A stretch of DNA of 64,000 nucleotides, from assembly GCF_021654135.1 (NCBI RefSeq), contig NZ_JAKGSD010000027.1, positions 1 through 64,000 on the forward strand, in the 5' to 3' direction. Positions 1-8,234 of this stretch are shown in pieces. The position numbers and the translations under genes are program-made. The notes below the pieces were generated by a model, which saw only the letters and a program-made list of their open reading frames with translations, was not told where the DNA came from and did no database searches. The number at the start of each line of letters is the position of its first letter. Within the stretch, counting starts at the first letter, position 1. The DNA comes from Amycolatopsis tucumanensis. GTDB taxonomy: Bacteria > Actinomycetota > Actinomycetes > Mycobacteriales > Pseudonocardiaceae.

Positions 1-308
1 CGCTGGCGTTCATCCCGTCGCTGGGCATGGCGATCTCCAGCGCGAAACCGGAGGAGGGCGGGCTCGCGTCCGGGATCGTCAACACCGCCTATCAGATCGG
101 CTCGGCGCTCGGCCTGGCCGCGATGACCGCGGTCGGTCTCTCGTTCGGGGCCGGTGAGCTCGGCGACGCGGCCGCCCTCACCGACGGCTTCTCCGCCGCC
201 TTCCTGGGCGCGGCCGCGGTCGCCGTGGCCGGCGGGTTCCTCGGGCTGGCCACGATCCGCACCGCCCGGGCCGAGTCCGCGCCGAAGCAGGAGGTGACGA
301 GCCTCTGA
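1..308 (+). CDS. MFS drug exporter, C-terminal part (5' end outside window)
   Basis: The frame is open from the left edge and ends at a TGA at 306-308. About 100 residues remain: two hydrophobic helices (around GSALGLAAMTAVGLSF and AAFLGAAAVAVAGGFLGL) and a short charged tail. The 'GLASGIVNTAYQIGSALGLA' stretch is typical of helix 11 in 14-helix DHA2/QacA-EmrB exporters of actinomycetes. The protein would export drugs or metabolites across the inner membrane by proton antiport. Substrate cannot be inferred. A strong hairpin follows the stop. Confidence 0.8.
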   Translation, partial: LAFIPSLGMAISSAKPEEGGLASGIVNTAYQIGSALGLAAMTAVGLSFGAGELGDAAALTDGFSAAFLGAAAVAVAGGFLGLATIRTARAESAPKQEVTSL

Positions 309-333
309 ACCCCGGCGACTGTTCCTCGGGAAG

Positions 334-366
334 CGGCCGGCGAGCGGCGAAAACGCTCGTCGGCCG
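334..366. terminator. Bidirectional hairpin between convergent genes
   Basis: Arms CGGCCGGCGAGCG (334-346) and CGCTCGTCGGCCG (354-366) pair at 12 of 13 positions around a GCGAAAA loop. It lies between the stops of the MFS gene (+) and the HD-domain gene (-), so it can end transcription from both sides. No long U tract follows, as is usual in high-GC actinomycetes. Confidence 0.65.
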
Positions 367-381
367 TTCTCGTGTCGTGGG

Positions 382-993
382 CTACCGGGCTTGTTCCAGG
401 GGGTTCCGGGCGATGCGGGTGGCGAGGTCGTTGCCGATCGCGGCGGCCGCGGAGCTGTCCGGCTTGCGCTTGGCCTGGTCCTGGAAGCACCGCACGAACT
501 CCTCGGCCAGGGTCAGCCGGGGATAGCGGTCCATCACCTCGGCCTGGAACCCGGCGGGGAAATCGTCGAGGTGCCGACCGGTGATGTCGACCCCGGTGGA
601 GCGGGCCAGGAGGAAGCCCTCCGGGTCCTCGTCCTGGTCCACCTCGCGCCACATGTGCCGGACGATCACCTCCGACAGGCGCTCCCGCCGCTGCCGCGGC
701 CACCCGGCCCCCGCGGCGAACACCCACGCGACGTGACCGCCGGCGACCTCGAAGGGCACCGTGTGGCTGTCGAACTCCGCGACCAGCCCGACGTCGTGCA
801 GCAACGCCGCGACGAACAGCAACTCGGCGTCGAAGGCCACGTCGTGCGCGTCCCCGTAGGCCGCGGCCCACACGTAGGCGCGGAACGAATGGTTCAGCAG
901 AGCGGGCGAGGTGTAGGTCTTCGCCACGTCGATCGCATTGAGACAGACGGGACTGTCCGGAAGGGAGACGTCGGTGAGCCGCATGGCGCTCAT
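382..993 (-). CDS. HD domain protein (cyanamide hydratase-like)
   Basis: About 203 residues. An HD-type metal site is visible: an upstream His in 'LLNHSFRAYVWA', then the LLHDVG motif, then 'GGHVAWV' and 'VRHMW', which supply further His ligands. This arrangement matches the HD subfamily that includes fungal cyanamide hydratase-like proteins; the substrate of bacterial members is mostly unknown. Two starts are possible, ATG 993 (MSAMRLTD) and ATG 984 (MRLTD). A GACAAT element just upstream would make the 984 start leaderless. The gene is divergent from the metallo-beta-lactamase-fold gene by about 70 bp and convergent with the MFS gene. Confidence 0.8.
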   Translation of the reverse strand: MSAMRLTDVSLPDSPVCLNAIDVAKTYTSPALLNHSFRAYVWAAAYGDAHDVAFDAELLFVAALLHDVGLVAEFDSHTVPFEVAGGHVAWVFAAGAGWPRQRRERLSEVIVRHMWREVDQDEDPEGFLLARSTGVDITGRHLDDFPAGFQAEVMDRYPRLTLAEEFVRCFQDQAKRKPDSSAAAAIGNDLATRIARNPLEQAR

Positions 994-1062
994 TGTCGCG
1001 GGAAAACGGGTACCCATGACAGGGACAGGCACGCGGACGCCGGGGCGACGGACACTGCGGCC

Positions 1063-1953
1063 ATGAGTTCATCGGGATCAGCCACCACCCAGGCGCCGGG
1101 TTTCGCGCGCACCCGCGTCGGAGCTCTCACCGTGACCACCGTGTACGACGGGGCGCTGCCGATCCACGCGGCCGACATGCACGGCGAGTCTCCGCAGCGG
1201 ATCACCGAGCTGCTGGCCGACGGTTTCCTCCCACCGGAGGGCGACCCGCTGACGGCCGTGAACACCTTCCTGTTCACGGCCGCCGGGCGCACGGTGCTGG
1301 TCGACGCGGGGGCCGGCACGTCCCTCGGCCCGGGCACCGGTCATCTGACGGCGAACCTGCGCGCCGCGGGAACCCTGCCCGAGCAGGTCGACGACATCCT
1401 CATCACGCACCTGCACCCCGATCACGTATTCGGCCTGCTCACGCCGGACGGGGACGCCGCGTTCCCCGGCGCGACCGTGCACGTGGCGGCCGCGGACGCC
1501 GAGCACTGGCTGGACGAGGAGGCCGCCGCGCGGGCCGAGGGCGTGCAGGCGCAGATCCACCAGTGGGCCGGGCAGGCGCTGGCGCCCTACCGCGCGCGAG
1601 GCCGGTTGTCCACTTTCGACTACGGCGACTCCCCCGTGCCCGGCGTGACGGCCGTCGACCTGCACGGCCACACCCCTGGCCACAGCGGCTACCTCGTCGG
1701 CGACGCGGAGCTGCTGTTGTGGGGCGACACGATGCACTGCCACACGGTGCAGCTGCCCGCCCCGCACGTGGTGATGGCGATCGACAGCGATCAGGAGGCC
1801 GCCCGCGCCGCGCGCCTGCGGTTGCTGGACGAGATCCGCACGCACGGCTGGACAATCGGCGGCGCACACCTGCCCTTCCCCGGCATCGGACACATCCACT
1901 TCCGCGACGGCGACGCCCGGTGGGTGCCTGTGCCGTTCCGCCCGCTGGCCTGA
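1063..1953 (+). CDS. Metallo-beta-lactamase-fold hydrolase
   Basis: 296 residues from ATG 1063. The zinc motif THLHPDH is at residues 115-121, followed by a DLHGHTPGHSGYLV segment and a GDTMHCH segment carrying further metal ligands. Such cytoplasmic MBL-fold enzymes hydrolyse lactones, thioesters or similar bonds; the exact substrate is unknown. The in-frame upstream extension to about 391 runs antisense through the HD gene and lacks MBL features, so it is not used. The last 46 codons are repeated in decayed form three times directly downstream. Confidence 0.88.
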   Translation: MSSSGSATTQAPGFARTRVGALTVTTVYDGALPIHAADMHGESPQRITELLADGFLPPEGDPLTAVNTFLFTAAGRTVLVDAGAGTSLGPGTGHLTANLRAAGTLPEQVDDILITHLHPDHVFGLLTPDGDAAFPGATVHVAAADAEHWLDEEAAARAEGVQAQIHQWAGQALAPYRARGRLSTFDYGDSPVPGVTAVDLHGHTPGHSGYLVGDAELLLWGDTMHCHTVQLPAPHVVMAIDSDQEAARAARLRLLDEIRTHGWTIGGAHLPFPGIGHIHFRDGDARWVPVPFRPLA

Positions 1954-2390
1954 ACACGCCCGCCGCCCGCCTGCCGGTGCTGGACCAGATCCGCACCCGC
2001 GGGCGGGCGGTCGCGGCCCCTCCCCAAGCAACGAGCAAACCCGCTTCCGCCACGGCCAAACCCACTGGACGCCGGTGCCGTTCCGCCCGCTGGCCCGAAC
2101 ACCCCCGCCGTCCGCCTGCGGGTGCTGGACCAAATCCGCACCCGCAACCCGGCGATCGCAGCCCTTCCCACGCAACGGACCAAACCCGCTGCCGCGACAG
2201 CCAACCCCACTGGACGCCTGTGCCCTGCCGCCCCGCTGGCCCGAACACCCCCGCCGCCTGCGGGTGCTGGACCAATTCCGCACCGCAGCCGGGCGATCGC
2301 GGCCCGCGCCCGGCGTTGGACGCGCCCCGGTTCCGTGACGGCGAGCCCCACTGGCTCCCCACGCCGTTCGACCTCTCGCCCTCGACCGGA
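1813..2390 (+). repeat. Three degenerate tandem copies of the MBL gene 3' end
   Basis: The motif CGCCTGCGGTTGCTGGAC in the gene (1813) recurs in slightly changed form at 1968, 2113 and 2255, a period of 155, 145 and 142 bp. Each copy also keeps the end of the gene: the codons for 'FRDGDARWVPVPFRPLA' appear as FRHGQTHWTPVPFRPLA, RCRDSQPHWTPVPCRP and FRDGEPHWLPTPFD. The stretch 1954-2396 holds these copies and no gene. The copies are not in one open frame with the gene, whose TGA at 1951 precedes them. Confidence 0.85.
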
Positions 2391-2396
2391 AACACG

Positions 2397-2429
2397 CCGG
2401 TGGCCGCCCCGTCATGAGGCGGCCACCGG
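2397..2429. terminator. Bidirectional terminator hairpin
   Basis: Perfect 12-bp arms CCGGTGGCCGCC (2397-2408) and GGCGGCCACCGG (2418-2429) with a 9-nt loop. It sits between the last repeat unit and the convergent NmrA-family gene. Confidence 0.75.
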
Positions 2430-2438
2430 CTCGGTTTC

Positions 2439-3320
2439 TCAGCCCAGTACGCGGGCGAGGAACTCCTCGAAGGTCGTGGGCGTGGCGGTTTCGGCGGTCC
2501 GCGGCTGGGTCATCGCGATGCGGCGTTCGGCGACGTCACTGGTCATGGCCGTGGTGCCGTCGGCCATGTGGGCGGAGAAACCACCGGCGAGGAGGGAATC
2601 GCGCAGGGTGGCGGCGTCGATCTGTTCGTAGCGGGCGCCGGGGCGTCCGAGTGCCTCGCCGATGGCCGCGGTGATCTCGGCGAGGGTGATGTCGCGCGGC
2701 CCCTGCAGCTCGACGGTTCGGGTGCCCGCGGCGCGCCGTCCGGTGAGGAGGTCGGCGGCGACCTGCCCGATGTCGGCCGTGTCGATGGCCGGGAGGGGAA
2801 GATCGGCGGGGATGAGCCCGCGGGCGACGCCGGTGGCGCGGATCTCCTCGATCATCGGCAGGGTGTTCTCCATGAACCACCCCGGCCGCAGGTGGGTCGG
2901 TTCCACGCCGGGCAGGGTGTCGAGCGCCTCCTCCAGCGGGCGCAGACCCCACACCGGGCCGCGGGCGCCGTCGTAGTTGGCGGCCCAGCCGCTGAGGCTC
3001 ACGATCCGGGTGAGACCGGGCACGGCGGCGAGCGCCTCGCGGTGGGCGCTGATCACGCGTCGCTGGTAGGCGGGGTAGTCGGTGCTGCCGGGGATGAGGC
3101 CGGGCGCGATCATGACGAACGCCGCCTCGGCGCCGTCGAACGCGTCGCGGAGGCTGCCGGGGTCGTCGTTGCGGGCTTCGACGGCTTCGGCTCCGCGGTC
3201 GGCGAACCGCTGGAGGCGGGCCCGGTCGCGGCCGAGCACGCGGACCTTCTCGCCGGCGGCCAGGAGCGCCTCGGCGACGGCGGAACCGGTGTTGCTGGTG
3301 GCGGACGAGACGACGATCAT
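2439..3320 (-). CDS. NmrA-family NAD(P)-binding protein
   Basis: 293 residues from ATG 3320, preceded by an AGAGGAA ribosome-binding site. The N-terminus MIVVSSATSNTGSAVAEALL is a Rossmann fold with the loosened glycine motif of the NmrA/HSCARG group, followed by an 'RVLGRDRARLQ' NADP-phosphate-type contact. These proteins are atypical short-chain dehydrogenases that act as quinone or NADPH redox sensors or as reductases. The catalytic Tyr-x3-Lys is not evident, as expected for NmrA. It lies 26 bp downstream of an XRE regulator on the same strand, so the two are probably cotranscribed. Confidence 0.88.
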   Translation of the reverse strand: MIVVSSATSNTGSAVAEALLAAGEKVRVLGRDRARLQRFADRGAEAVEARNDDPGSLRDAFDGAEAAFVMIAPGLIPGSTDYPAYQRRVISAHREALAAVPGLTRIVSLSGWAANYDGARGPVWGLRPLEEALDTLPGVEPTHLRPGWFMENTLPMIEEIRATGVARGLIPADLPLPAIDTADIGQVAADLLTGRRAAGTRTVELQGPRDITLAEITAAIGEALGRPGARYEQIDAATLRDSLLAGGFSAHMADGTTAMTSDVAERRIAMTQPRTAETATPTTFEEFLARVLG

Positions 3321-3346
3321 CTGTGTTCCTCTGGTTCGGACGGTGA

Positions 3347-4216
3347 TCAACTGGCGGTGAGTGAGCCGAGCAGGGCGAGTCGCTCCGCCGACGGGGTGCC
3401 GGCCTCGGCCGCGCTGATGATCAGCCGCTGCCCCGGGTCGTCGGGCAGGCGGAGGATCTCCTCGTTCAGCTCGAGCTCGCCGACCACGGGGTGCCGGTAG
3501 CGGCGGACGGTGTGCAGGCAATCCCGCACCGGGTGGTCCCGCCACAGGCGGGCGAAGTCGTCGCTGCCGGTGGCGAGATCGGACACGAGCTGGTGGAGCG
3601 CGAGGTCGTCGGGCCGTTCGGCCGTGGCCATCCTCAGGTAGGCGACGAGGTCTTCGGCCTGGCGTTCCCAGTCGGCGAACAACGCGCGGGCCGCCGGGTC
3701 GAGGAAGACCCGGCGGGCCTGGTTGGGCGCCTGGGGCGTGCCGATGGTGGCGATCTCCTCGGGGGTGAGCCCCCACAGCGCGTATCCGAGCGGGTTGCCG
3801 GCGAGGATGTCGGTGCGCCGGCCGACGAGCACGGCGGCACCGCGGCTGCCCACGACGAGGTCGCGCACAGGGGCGCGGACCTGATCCTCGTGGCCGGCGC
3901 CGCGCACCGGCGGGAGGGCGCGCACCAGCCGGTGCAGGTGGGCACGCTCGTCGGGCGACAGCTTCAGCACCCGGGCGATGGCGTCGAGGACGGCATCGGA
4001 AACCTGGTGGTTCTCGCCCTGTTCGAGGCGGGTGTAGTAGGTCGTGCTGACCCCCGCCAGCTCGGCGAGTTCCTCGCGCCGCAGCCCCGGCACGCGCCGC
4101 CGGTCGCCGTAGGAGGGGACGATCCCGAGCTGCTCGGGGGTGACCGCCGCGCGGCGGGACCGCAGGAACTCGCCCAGCTCACCGGCGGAGGACTTGCCGG
4201 CCCTCGACTGACTCAT
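3347..4216 (-). CDS. XRE-family regulator with MmyB-like ligand domain
   Basis: 289 residues from ATG 4216. The helix-turn-helix spans about residues 15-85 with the signature VPGLRREELAELAGVSTTYY and 'RLEQGEN'. A C-terminal MLTR/MmyB domain (about 110-280) contains 'NPLGYALWG', 'RRVFLDP' and the 'YRHPVVGELEL' strand typical of this group. Family members usually control an adjacent dehydrogenase or NmrA gene in response to a small lipid-like ligand. Here the target is probably the NmrA gene directly downstream. Confidence 0.88.
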   Translation of the reverse strand: MSQSRAGKSSAGELGEFLRSRRAAVTPEQLGIVPSYGDRRRVPGLRREELAELAGVSTTYYTRLEQGENHQVSDAVLDAIARVLKLSPDERAHLHRLVRALPPVRGAGHEDQVRAPVRDLVVGSRGAAVLVGRRTDILAGNPLGYALWGLTPEEIATIGTPQAPNQARRVFLDPAARALFADWERQAEDLVAYLRMATAERPDDLALHQLVSDLATGSDDFARLWRDHPVRDCLHTVRRYRHPVVGELELNEEILRLPDDPGQRLIISAAEAGTPSAERLALLGSLTAS

Positions 4217-4333
4217 GAAGCCAGTTTCCCTCGCGATCGCCTCCGGTTGCCTGTCCACACGGTGGGTAGGAACGCATCGGTAACATCGGGCTCGCGACCA
4301 GGTTTCGCAGTGCCGGCAGGGGGAGCACCGGAG

Positions 4334-4840
4334 ATGTACACCGTCACCGACGCCTTTTACGGTGACCTGAAAGCCGACGTCGACCAGGACGCGGGCGTTG
4401 TCGAACTGTCCGGGCCCGACGTGCCCGCGGTCGAGATCCGCCGTCTCGTGCCCGCGCGGGCCCACGCGCACGTACCCATCGGAACCCGGCAGGCTCAGCA
4501 GCTCGGCGTCCGCATCGATGGCCGTCGCGCCGTCATCACGCCGGGGCCCGGCGAACTGCGCCGCCGCACCTACCGGGTCGATCTCACCTGGGATCAGCAC
4601 CACTACCAGTTGAAGCCCAACAGCAGCGCGACGAGCCGGCTCGTCCGGGACGGTCGTCAGCTCGCCGACTTCTCCGTGGACGGCGATGGCGATTTCATCG
4701 TGTACTGGCTGGCCACCCGCGACGAGACGATCGCCGCGGACGCCGCCGTCGGATACGCCCTGTCACTGGCGTTCGGCACTGGCGCCCACACCATGATCGG
4801 GATGATCCTCAGCGGGATCGGGGCTCTGTTGCCGGGCTGA
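4334..4840 (+). CDS. Conserved-looking protein of unknown function
   Basis: 168 residues from ATG 4334, with GGAG upstream. I do not recognise the family. The sequence is mostly beta-rich (alternating hydrophobic/charged stretches such as YRVDLTWDQHHYQLKPN and 'DFSVDGDGDFIVYW'). It ends in a hydrophobic glycine-rich tail (AAVGYALSLAFGTGAHTMIGMILSGIGALLPG region) that could be a membrane segment. It resembles small scramblase-like or tubby-like beta proteins in layout only. Divergent from the XRE gene and convergent with the GT-C gene, whose stop is 16 bp away. Confidence 0.6.
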   Translation: MYTVTDAFYGDLKADVDQDAGVVELSGPDVPAVEIRRLVPARAHAHVPIGTRQAQQLGVRIDGRRAVITPGPGELRRRTYRVDLTWDQHHYQLKPNSSATSRLVRDGRQLADFSVDGDGDFIVYWLATRDETIAADAAVGYALSLAFGTGAHTMIGMILSGIGALLPG

Positions 4841-4856
4841 GGGCTGTGCCCGAAGG

Positions 4857-6317
4857 CTAGGCGGGGAGCAGCGCGTAGTAGCCGTCGGGTGGCGCGCCGG
4901 GTCCGTGCCATGGCGACGTGGCGGGCCACGCCGGCGCACCGGAGGGTGGGGTCGCGACGTCCCGCAGGACGTAGCGCGGCGTGAGCGGCGCGGGGGTCCG
5001 GTCGAGGAAGTGGTAGTTCAGGCGGAGCAGCCACCGCTTGACCGGCCCCGCCTGCGCGGTCACGGTGTCGATCGCGGAGATCAGCTGAGTGCGGTCGGAG
5101 AACTGGTCGAGCACCGTGCACTCGCAGAAGTAGGCGATGGCCCCGATCTCGCCTTCGAGGCGGACGGGCTGGTCGCCGACGAGGGCCTTCAGCTCCCGGC
5201 CTGCGGTCGCGTACTGCGCGGGGCTGGCCCAGTTCGTGGTCACCGCCGCCCGCCGCCAGGGCACACCGTGCTGCAGGACGAACCCCAGCTGGCACACGAC
5301 GAGGAGACCCACGGGGAGAGCGAGCCCGCGGGCGACCGCGCTGACGGCGAGGGCGGCGAACAGGGAGAGGCAGATCAGCGACGGCGCGTAGTACCAGTGG
5401 TAGGGCGGCACGCCGAGGACGGTGTAGGCGAGGTAGTGCAGGATTCCCGCGAGCCCCAGCGCGGCCGGGAGGGTCAGCTGTGCCCGGCGCCGCGCCCAGA
5501 CGGCGAGGGCGAGCACGCCGAGCACCGCCGGGAGGAAGGCCAGCACGATCGCCGCCGGGTAGAAGCGCAGCAGGAGGAGCGGTCCTTCGCCGAACTGGTA
5601 GCCGCCCCAGGATCGCTGCTGGGTCTTGATGAGCAACGTGTCCGGCACGAAGGACCCCAGGGCGAGCCAGCTGAACAGGAACCAGGGCCCGGCGACCACT
5701 CCCGCCGCCGCGACCGCCTTCCACCAGGATCGCCACAACGCCCGGCAGGCGACGAACAGGACGACGACGATGATCGCCAGATCGAGCCGGGTCAGCACCG
5801 CCAGCCCCGCGCACACGCCGAAGGCCGAGGCCCGAACCTCCACGGCGGCCATCAGCATGAGCGCCAGCACCGCGGCGGTGAGGGTGACCTCCAGCCCCAC
5901 CGCGGACAGCAGCAGCGGGTTGAGCAGAACGACCAGCCAGGCGGCGACTGCACCCCAGGCGGGCAGGGACAGCGCCCGCGTGACGCGCCGGAGGGCGGTC
6001 CCGAGCACGACGTTGGCGAGGACGAACAGGACCCCGAGGGCCCACACCGGGTGCCTGAGCACCGCGGTGAGCGCGCCCAGGATGAGCACGTTCAGCGGGG
6101 AGGTCGCGGTGTTCGAGGTCTGCTCGGCGATCAGCCCCCAGTGCCCGTGCAGGCCGAGGTTCCGCGCGTAGCTGAGCGTGATGTAGGAGTCGTCGATGAT
6201 GCTCGAGTGGACGAGCCAGAAGACGGCGCCCCCCGCGACCGCGAACAGCGCCACATAGCGCGAGGCACCACGCCGCGACAGCGAAGGACGCGGTGGCGCC
6301 GCTTGTGCGGTGAGCAT
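4857..6317 (-). CDS. GT-C-type membrane glycosyltransferase-like protein
   Basis: 486 residues with about ten hydrophobic helices. The first extracytoplasmic loop has the acidic pair in 'IDDSYITLSYARN' (residues 41-53) followed by 'TSNTATSPLNVL'. This layout is shared by GT-C transferases that use polyprenyl-phosphate sugars, including AftB-type arabinofuranosyltransferases of mycolata. A large C-terminal soluble region holds 'CECTVLDQFSDRT'. It probably transfers a sugar to a cell-envelope glycan outside the membrane; donor and acceptor are unknown. ATG 6317 starts before a basic tail and the first helix. Confidence 0.75.
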   Translation of the reverse strand: MLTAQAAPPRPSLSRRGASRYVALFAVAGGAVFWLVHSSIIDDSYITLSYARNLGLHGHWGLIAEQTSNTATSPLNVLILGALTAVLRHPVWALGVLFVLANVVLGTALRRVTRALSLPAWGAVAAWLVVLLNPLLLSAVGLEVTLTAAVLALMLMAAVEVRASAFGVCAGLAVLTRLDLAIIVVVLFVACRALWRSWWKAVAAAGVVAGPWFLFSWLALGSFVPDTLLIKTQQRSWGGYQFGEGPLLLLRFYPAAIVLAFLPAVLGVLALAVWARRRAQLTLPAALGLAGILHYLAYTVLGVPPYHWYYAPSLICLSLFAALAVSAVARGLALPVGLLVVCQLGFVLQHGVPWRRAAVTTNWASPAQYATAGRELKALVGDQPVRLEGEIGAIAYFCECTVLDQFSDRTQLISAIDTVTAQAGPVKRWLLRLNYHFLDRTPAPLTPRYVLRDVATPPSGAPAWPATSPWHGPGAPPDGYYALLPA

Positions 6318-6361
6318 GCAGTTGACCCCCGGAGAAGACCGAACCGGCAGAGTCTAGGCGA

Positions 6362-6670
6362 CTACCGCCAACCAGCTCGGCGGGGATCGCCGATGAGCTC
6401 GGTGGAGCAGAATTCCCGGGGATCATTCGTCCGACAATCGCGTTCAAATGTGCATTTGCCTGAGCTCGGCATGCGCCCCGTAGAGGAGTTCCAAGGCGCG
6501 GTCGAGAAAACCTTCGACAAGTCGCTCGCACCGAAGTCAATGGCAGGAATCCCCTTCTTCGCGAGGCCGAAGTCGACCTGTCCGATCTCGAGCGCGATGT
6601 CCACCTGAAAGCACTCGAACGTGAAGGCCGATTCCGGCAATTCCGGAAAATCGACAGGCTGCCTCGTCAC
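6362..6670 (-). CDS. Doubtful small protein (102 aa) in AT-richer DNA
   Basis: An open frame of 102 residues starting with GTG in a stretch that is less GC-rich than its surroundings. It contains an acidic, moderately hydrophobic segment (FTFECFQVDIALEIGQVDFG) and no family I recognise. No good ribosome-binding site precedes it. It fills most of the 390-bp gap between the GT-C gene and the LysE gene. It may be a real orphan gene or a remnant of transferred DNA. Confidence 0.3.
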   Translation of the reverse strand: MTRQPVDFPELPESAFTFECFQVDIALEIGQVDFGLAKKGIPAIDFGASDLSKVFSTAPWNSSTGRMPSSGKCTFERDCRTNDPREFCSTELIGDPRRAGWR

Positions 6671-6707
6671 CGGATCGAGCGGCTGCCGCCCCGGATCCCA
6701 CGCGGGG

Positions 6708-7334
6708 TCAGCGGTCCACCGCGAGCCGTACGCCGAGGCCGATGAAGAGGCCTCCGGTGGCCACGTCGATGCGGCGGCGGGCGGCCCGGCGGTGTCGCAG
6801 CCACTCGCCGATGCGGCCGGCCAGCACGCCGACCGTCCCGTCGACCAGGAACTCCATCGCGATGAGGATCGCGCCCAGGATGGCGAACTGCAGCCACACC
6901 CGGCCGAGCGACGGGTCCACGAACTGCGGCAGCAGCGCGATCGTGTAGGTGACCATCTTCGGGTTGAGCAGGTTGGTCAGCAGGCCCGTCGCGAAGGCTC
7001 GGCGGCCCGTCACGCCGCCCGCGGGCACCTCGCCGGGCACGCCCTTTCGGTGCCGGATCATCTGGACGCCCAGGTACACCAGGTAGATCGCCCCGGCGAT
7101 GCGCACCACCGTGAACGCCACCGGCACCGCGAGGAACAGCGCCGCCAGCCCGGCCGCCGCGACCGCCACGTGCACCGCCTCGCTGACGGCCACCCCGGCG
7201 GTCGCCAGGAGGCCGGCCCGCGGGCCGCCGCGCATGCCGCAGCCGAGGACGAACAGCATGTCCGGTCCGGGGGTGATCATCGCGACGGCTGTGGTCAGCA
7301 CGAACAGCGCCAGCAGGTTCGGGTCGATCGGCAT
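6708..7334 (-). CDS. LysE/RhtB-family amino acid exporter
   Basis: 208 residues with six predicted membrane helices. The N-terminus has the family signature 'AVAMITPGPDMLFVLGCG', with the conserved Pro-Gly-Pro in the first helix-loop, and 'GIYLVYLGVQ'-like residues in helix 3. Members export amino acids or homoserine lactones by proton exchange. The length is typical (about 205). The gene points away from the CAP-domain gene. Confidence 0.9.
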   Translation of the reverse strand: MPIDPNLLALFVLTTAVAMITPGPDMLFVLGCGMRGGPRAGLLATAGVAVSEAVHVAVAAAGLAALFLAVPVAFTVVRIAGAIYLVYLGVQMIRHRKGVPGEVPAGGVTGRRAFATGLLTNLLNPKMVTYTIALLPQFVDPSLGRVWLQFAILGAILIAMEFLVDGTVGVLAGRIGEWLRHRRAARRRIDVATGGLFIGLGVRLAVDR

Positions 7335-7458
7335 GGCGGAATCTTCACACGACCCGCCAGGAAGATCACAGCGAGTTTCCGGCTACTCCGGACGGGTGAG
7401 CCAGGTGACGCCATTGGAAGGACCGCACCGTTACCGTTCCGTGATACTTTCTCCGCTC

Positions 7459-8151
7459 GTGTCCCCCCGAATCCCCCGGCGCCGGAACGTGCTCGTGGCC
7501 GTCGCGGTGCTGCTCGGCGTCGCGATCGCGGCGGGCGGGCTGCTGACCGTCCGCGGCCTGCGGGACGAGCCGGTGCGCGTCGCAGCCGTGCAGTCCGTCC
7601 CGACCACGCCGCCGGTCACGACCCCGTCCACCCCGGCGACCACCCCGCCGGCCACGACGACCACCACTCCTCCCCCACCACCCCCGAGCAGCACCACGAC
7701 CACCCCGTCCCCGCCGCCGAAGCCGACCACCACGACGACCAAACGCACCACGACCACCGCGAAGAGCACCCCGCGCGCCGACACGTCCCTCACCGGCCAG
7801 GTCCTGGCGCTGGTCAACGCCGAACGCGCCACCGCCGGGTGCGGCCCCCTCGGCGCCGACTCCCGCCTCGCCACCGCCGCCCAGAAGCACAGCGACGACA
7901 TGTCCGCGCGCGGCTACTTCTCCCACACCACGCCGGAAGGCCTCACCTTCGCCGACCGCATCAAGGCCGCCGGCTACCCCAGCCCCGGCGCGGAGAACAT
8001 CGCGAAGGGCTCGACGACCGCCGAGCAGACCATGAAGATGTGGATGAACTCCGACGGCCACCGCCGCAACATCCTCAACTGCTCCTACACCAAACTCGGC
8101 GTGGGCGTGGCGAAGTCCGGCTGGTACTGGACCCAGAACTTCGGCTTCTGA
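7459..8151 (+). CDS. Secreted or membrane-anchored CAP (SCP/YkwD) domain protein
   Basis: 230 residues from GTG 7459 (an in-frame GTG at 7441 is an alternative). A basic start (SPRIPRRRN) leads into a membrane segment (LVAVAVLLGVAIAAGG), then a Pro/Thr linker of about 60 residues (residues 45-105), then a CAP domain. The domain shows 'HSDDMSARGYFSH', 'GAENIAKG' and 'MWMNSDGHRRNIL', the standard metal/catalytic-like signatures. CAP proteins are extracellular; their activity in bacteria is poorly defined. No Shine-Dalgarno is visible. A TGATAC element at 7442-7447 would suit leaderless translation from 7459. Confidence 0.85.
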   Translation: MSPRIPRRRNVLVAVAVLLGVAIAAGGLLTVRGLRDEPVRVAAVQSVPTTPPVTTPSTPATTPPATTTTTPPPPPPSSTTTTPSPPPKPTTTTTKRTTTTAKSTPRADTSLTGQVLALVNAERATAGCGPLGADSRLATAAQKHSDDMSARGYFSHTTPEGLTFADRIKAAGYPSPGAENIAKGSTTAEQTMKMWMNSDGHRRNILNCSYTKLGVGVAKSGWYWTQNFGF

Positions 8152-8190
8152 GCGTCCCGGCGCCGCGACGGCAAGCCTCCGCGCACATGG

Positions 8191-8210
8191 AGGGTGCGTC
8201 ACCCCCACCC
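8191..8210 (+). promoter_or_regulatory. 20-bp motif upstream of XRE gene
   Basis: AGGGTGCGTCACCCCCACCC here matches AGGGTGTGTCACACCCACCC at 10094-10113 at 18 of 20 positions. The second copy stands upstream of the neighbouring SDR gene. It probably is the operator of the XRE regulator encoded between them. Confidence 0.5.
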
Positions 8211-8234
8211 GCCGCTCCCCCGGCGGGGCTTACG

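Noticed and set aside
391..1062. In-frame N-terminal extension of the MBL-fold protein
   Set aside because: It runs antisense through the HD-domain gene, lacks MBL features, and ATG 1063 gives a normal-length enzyme.
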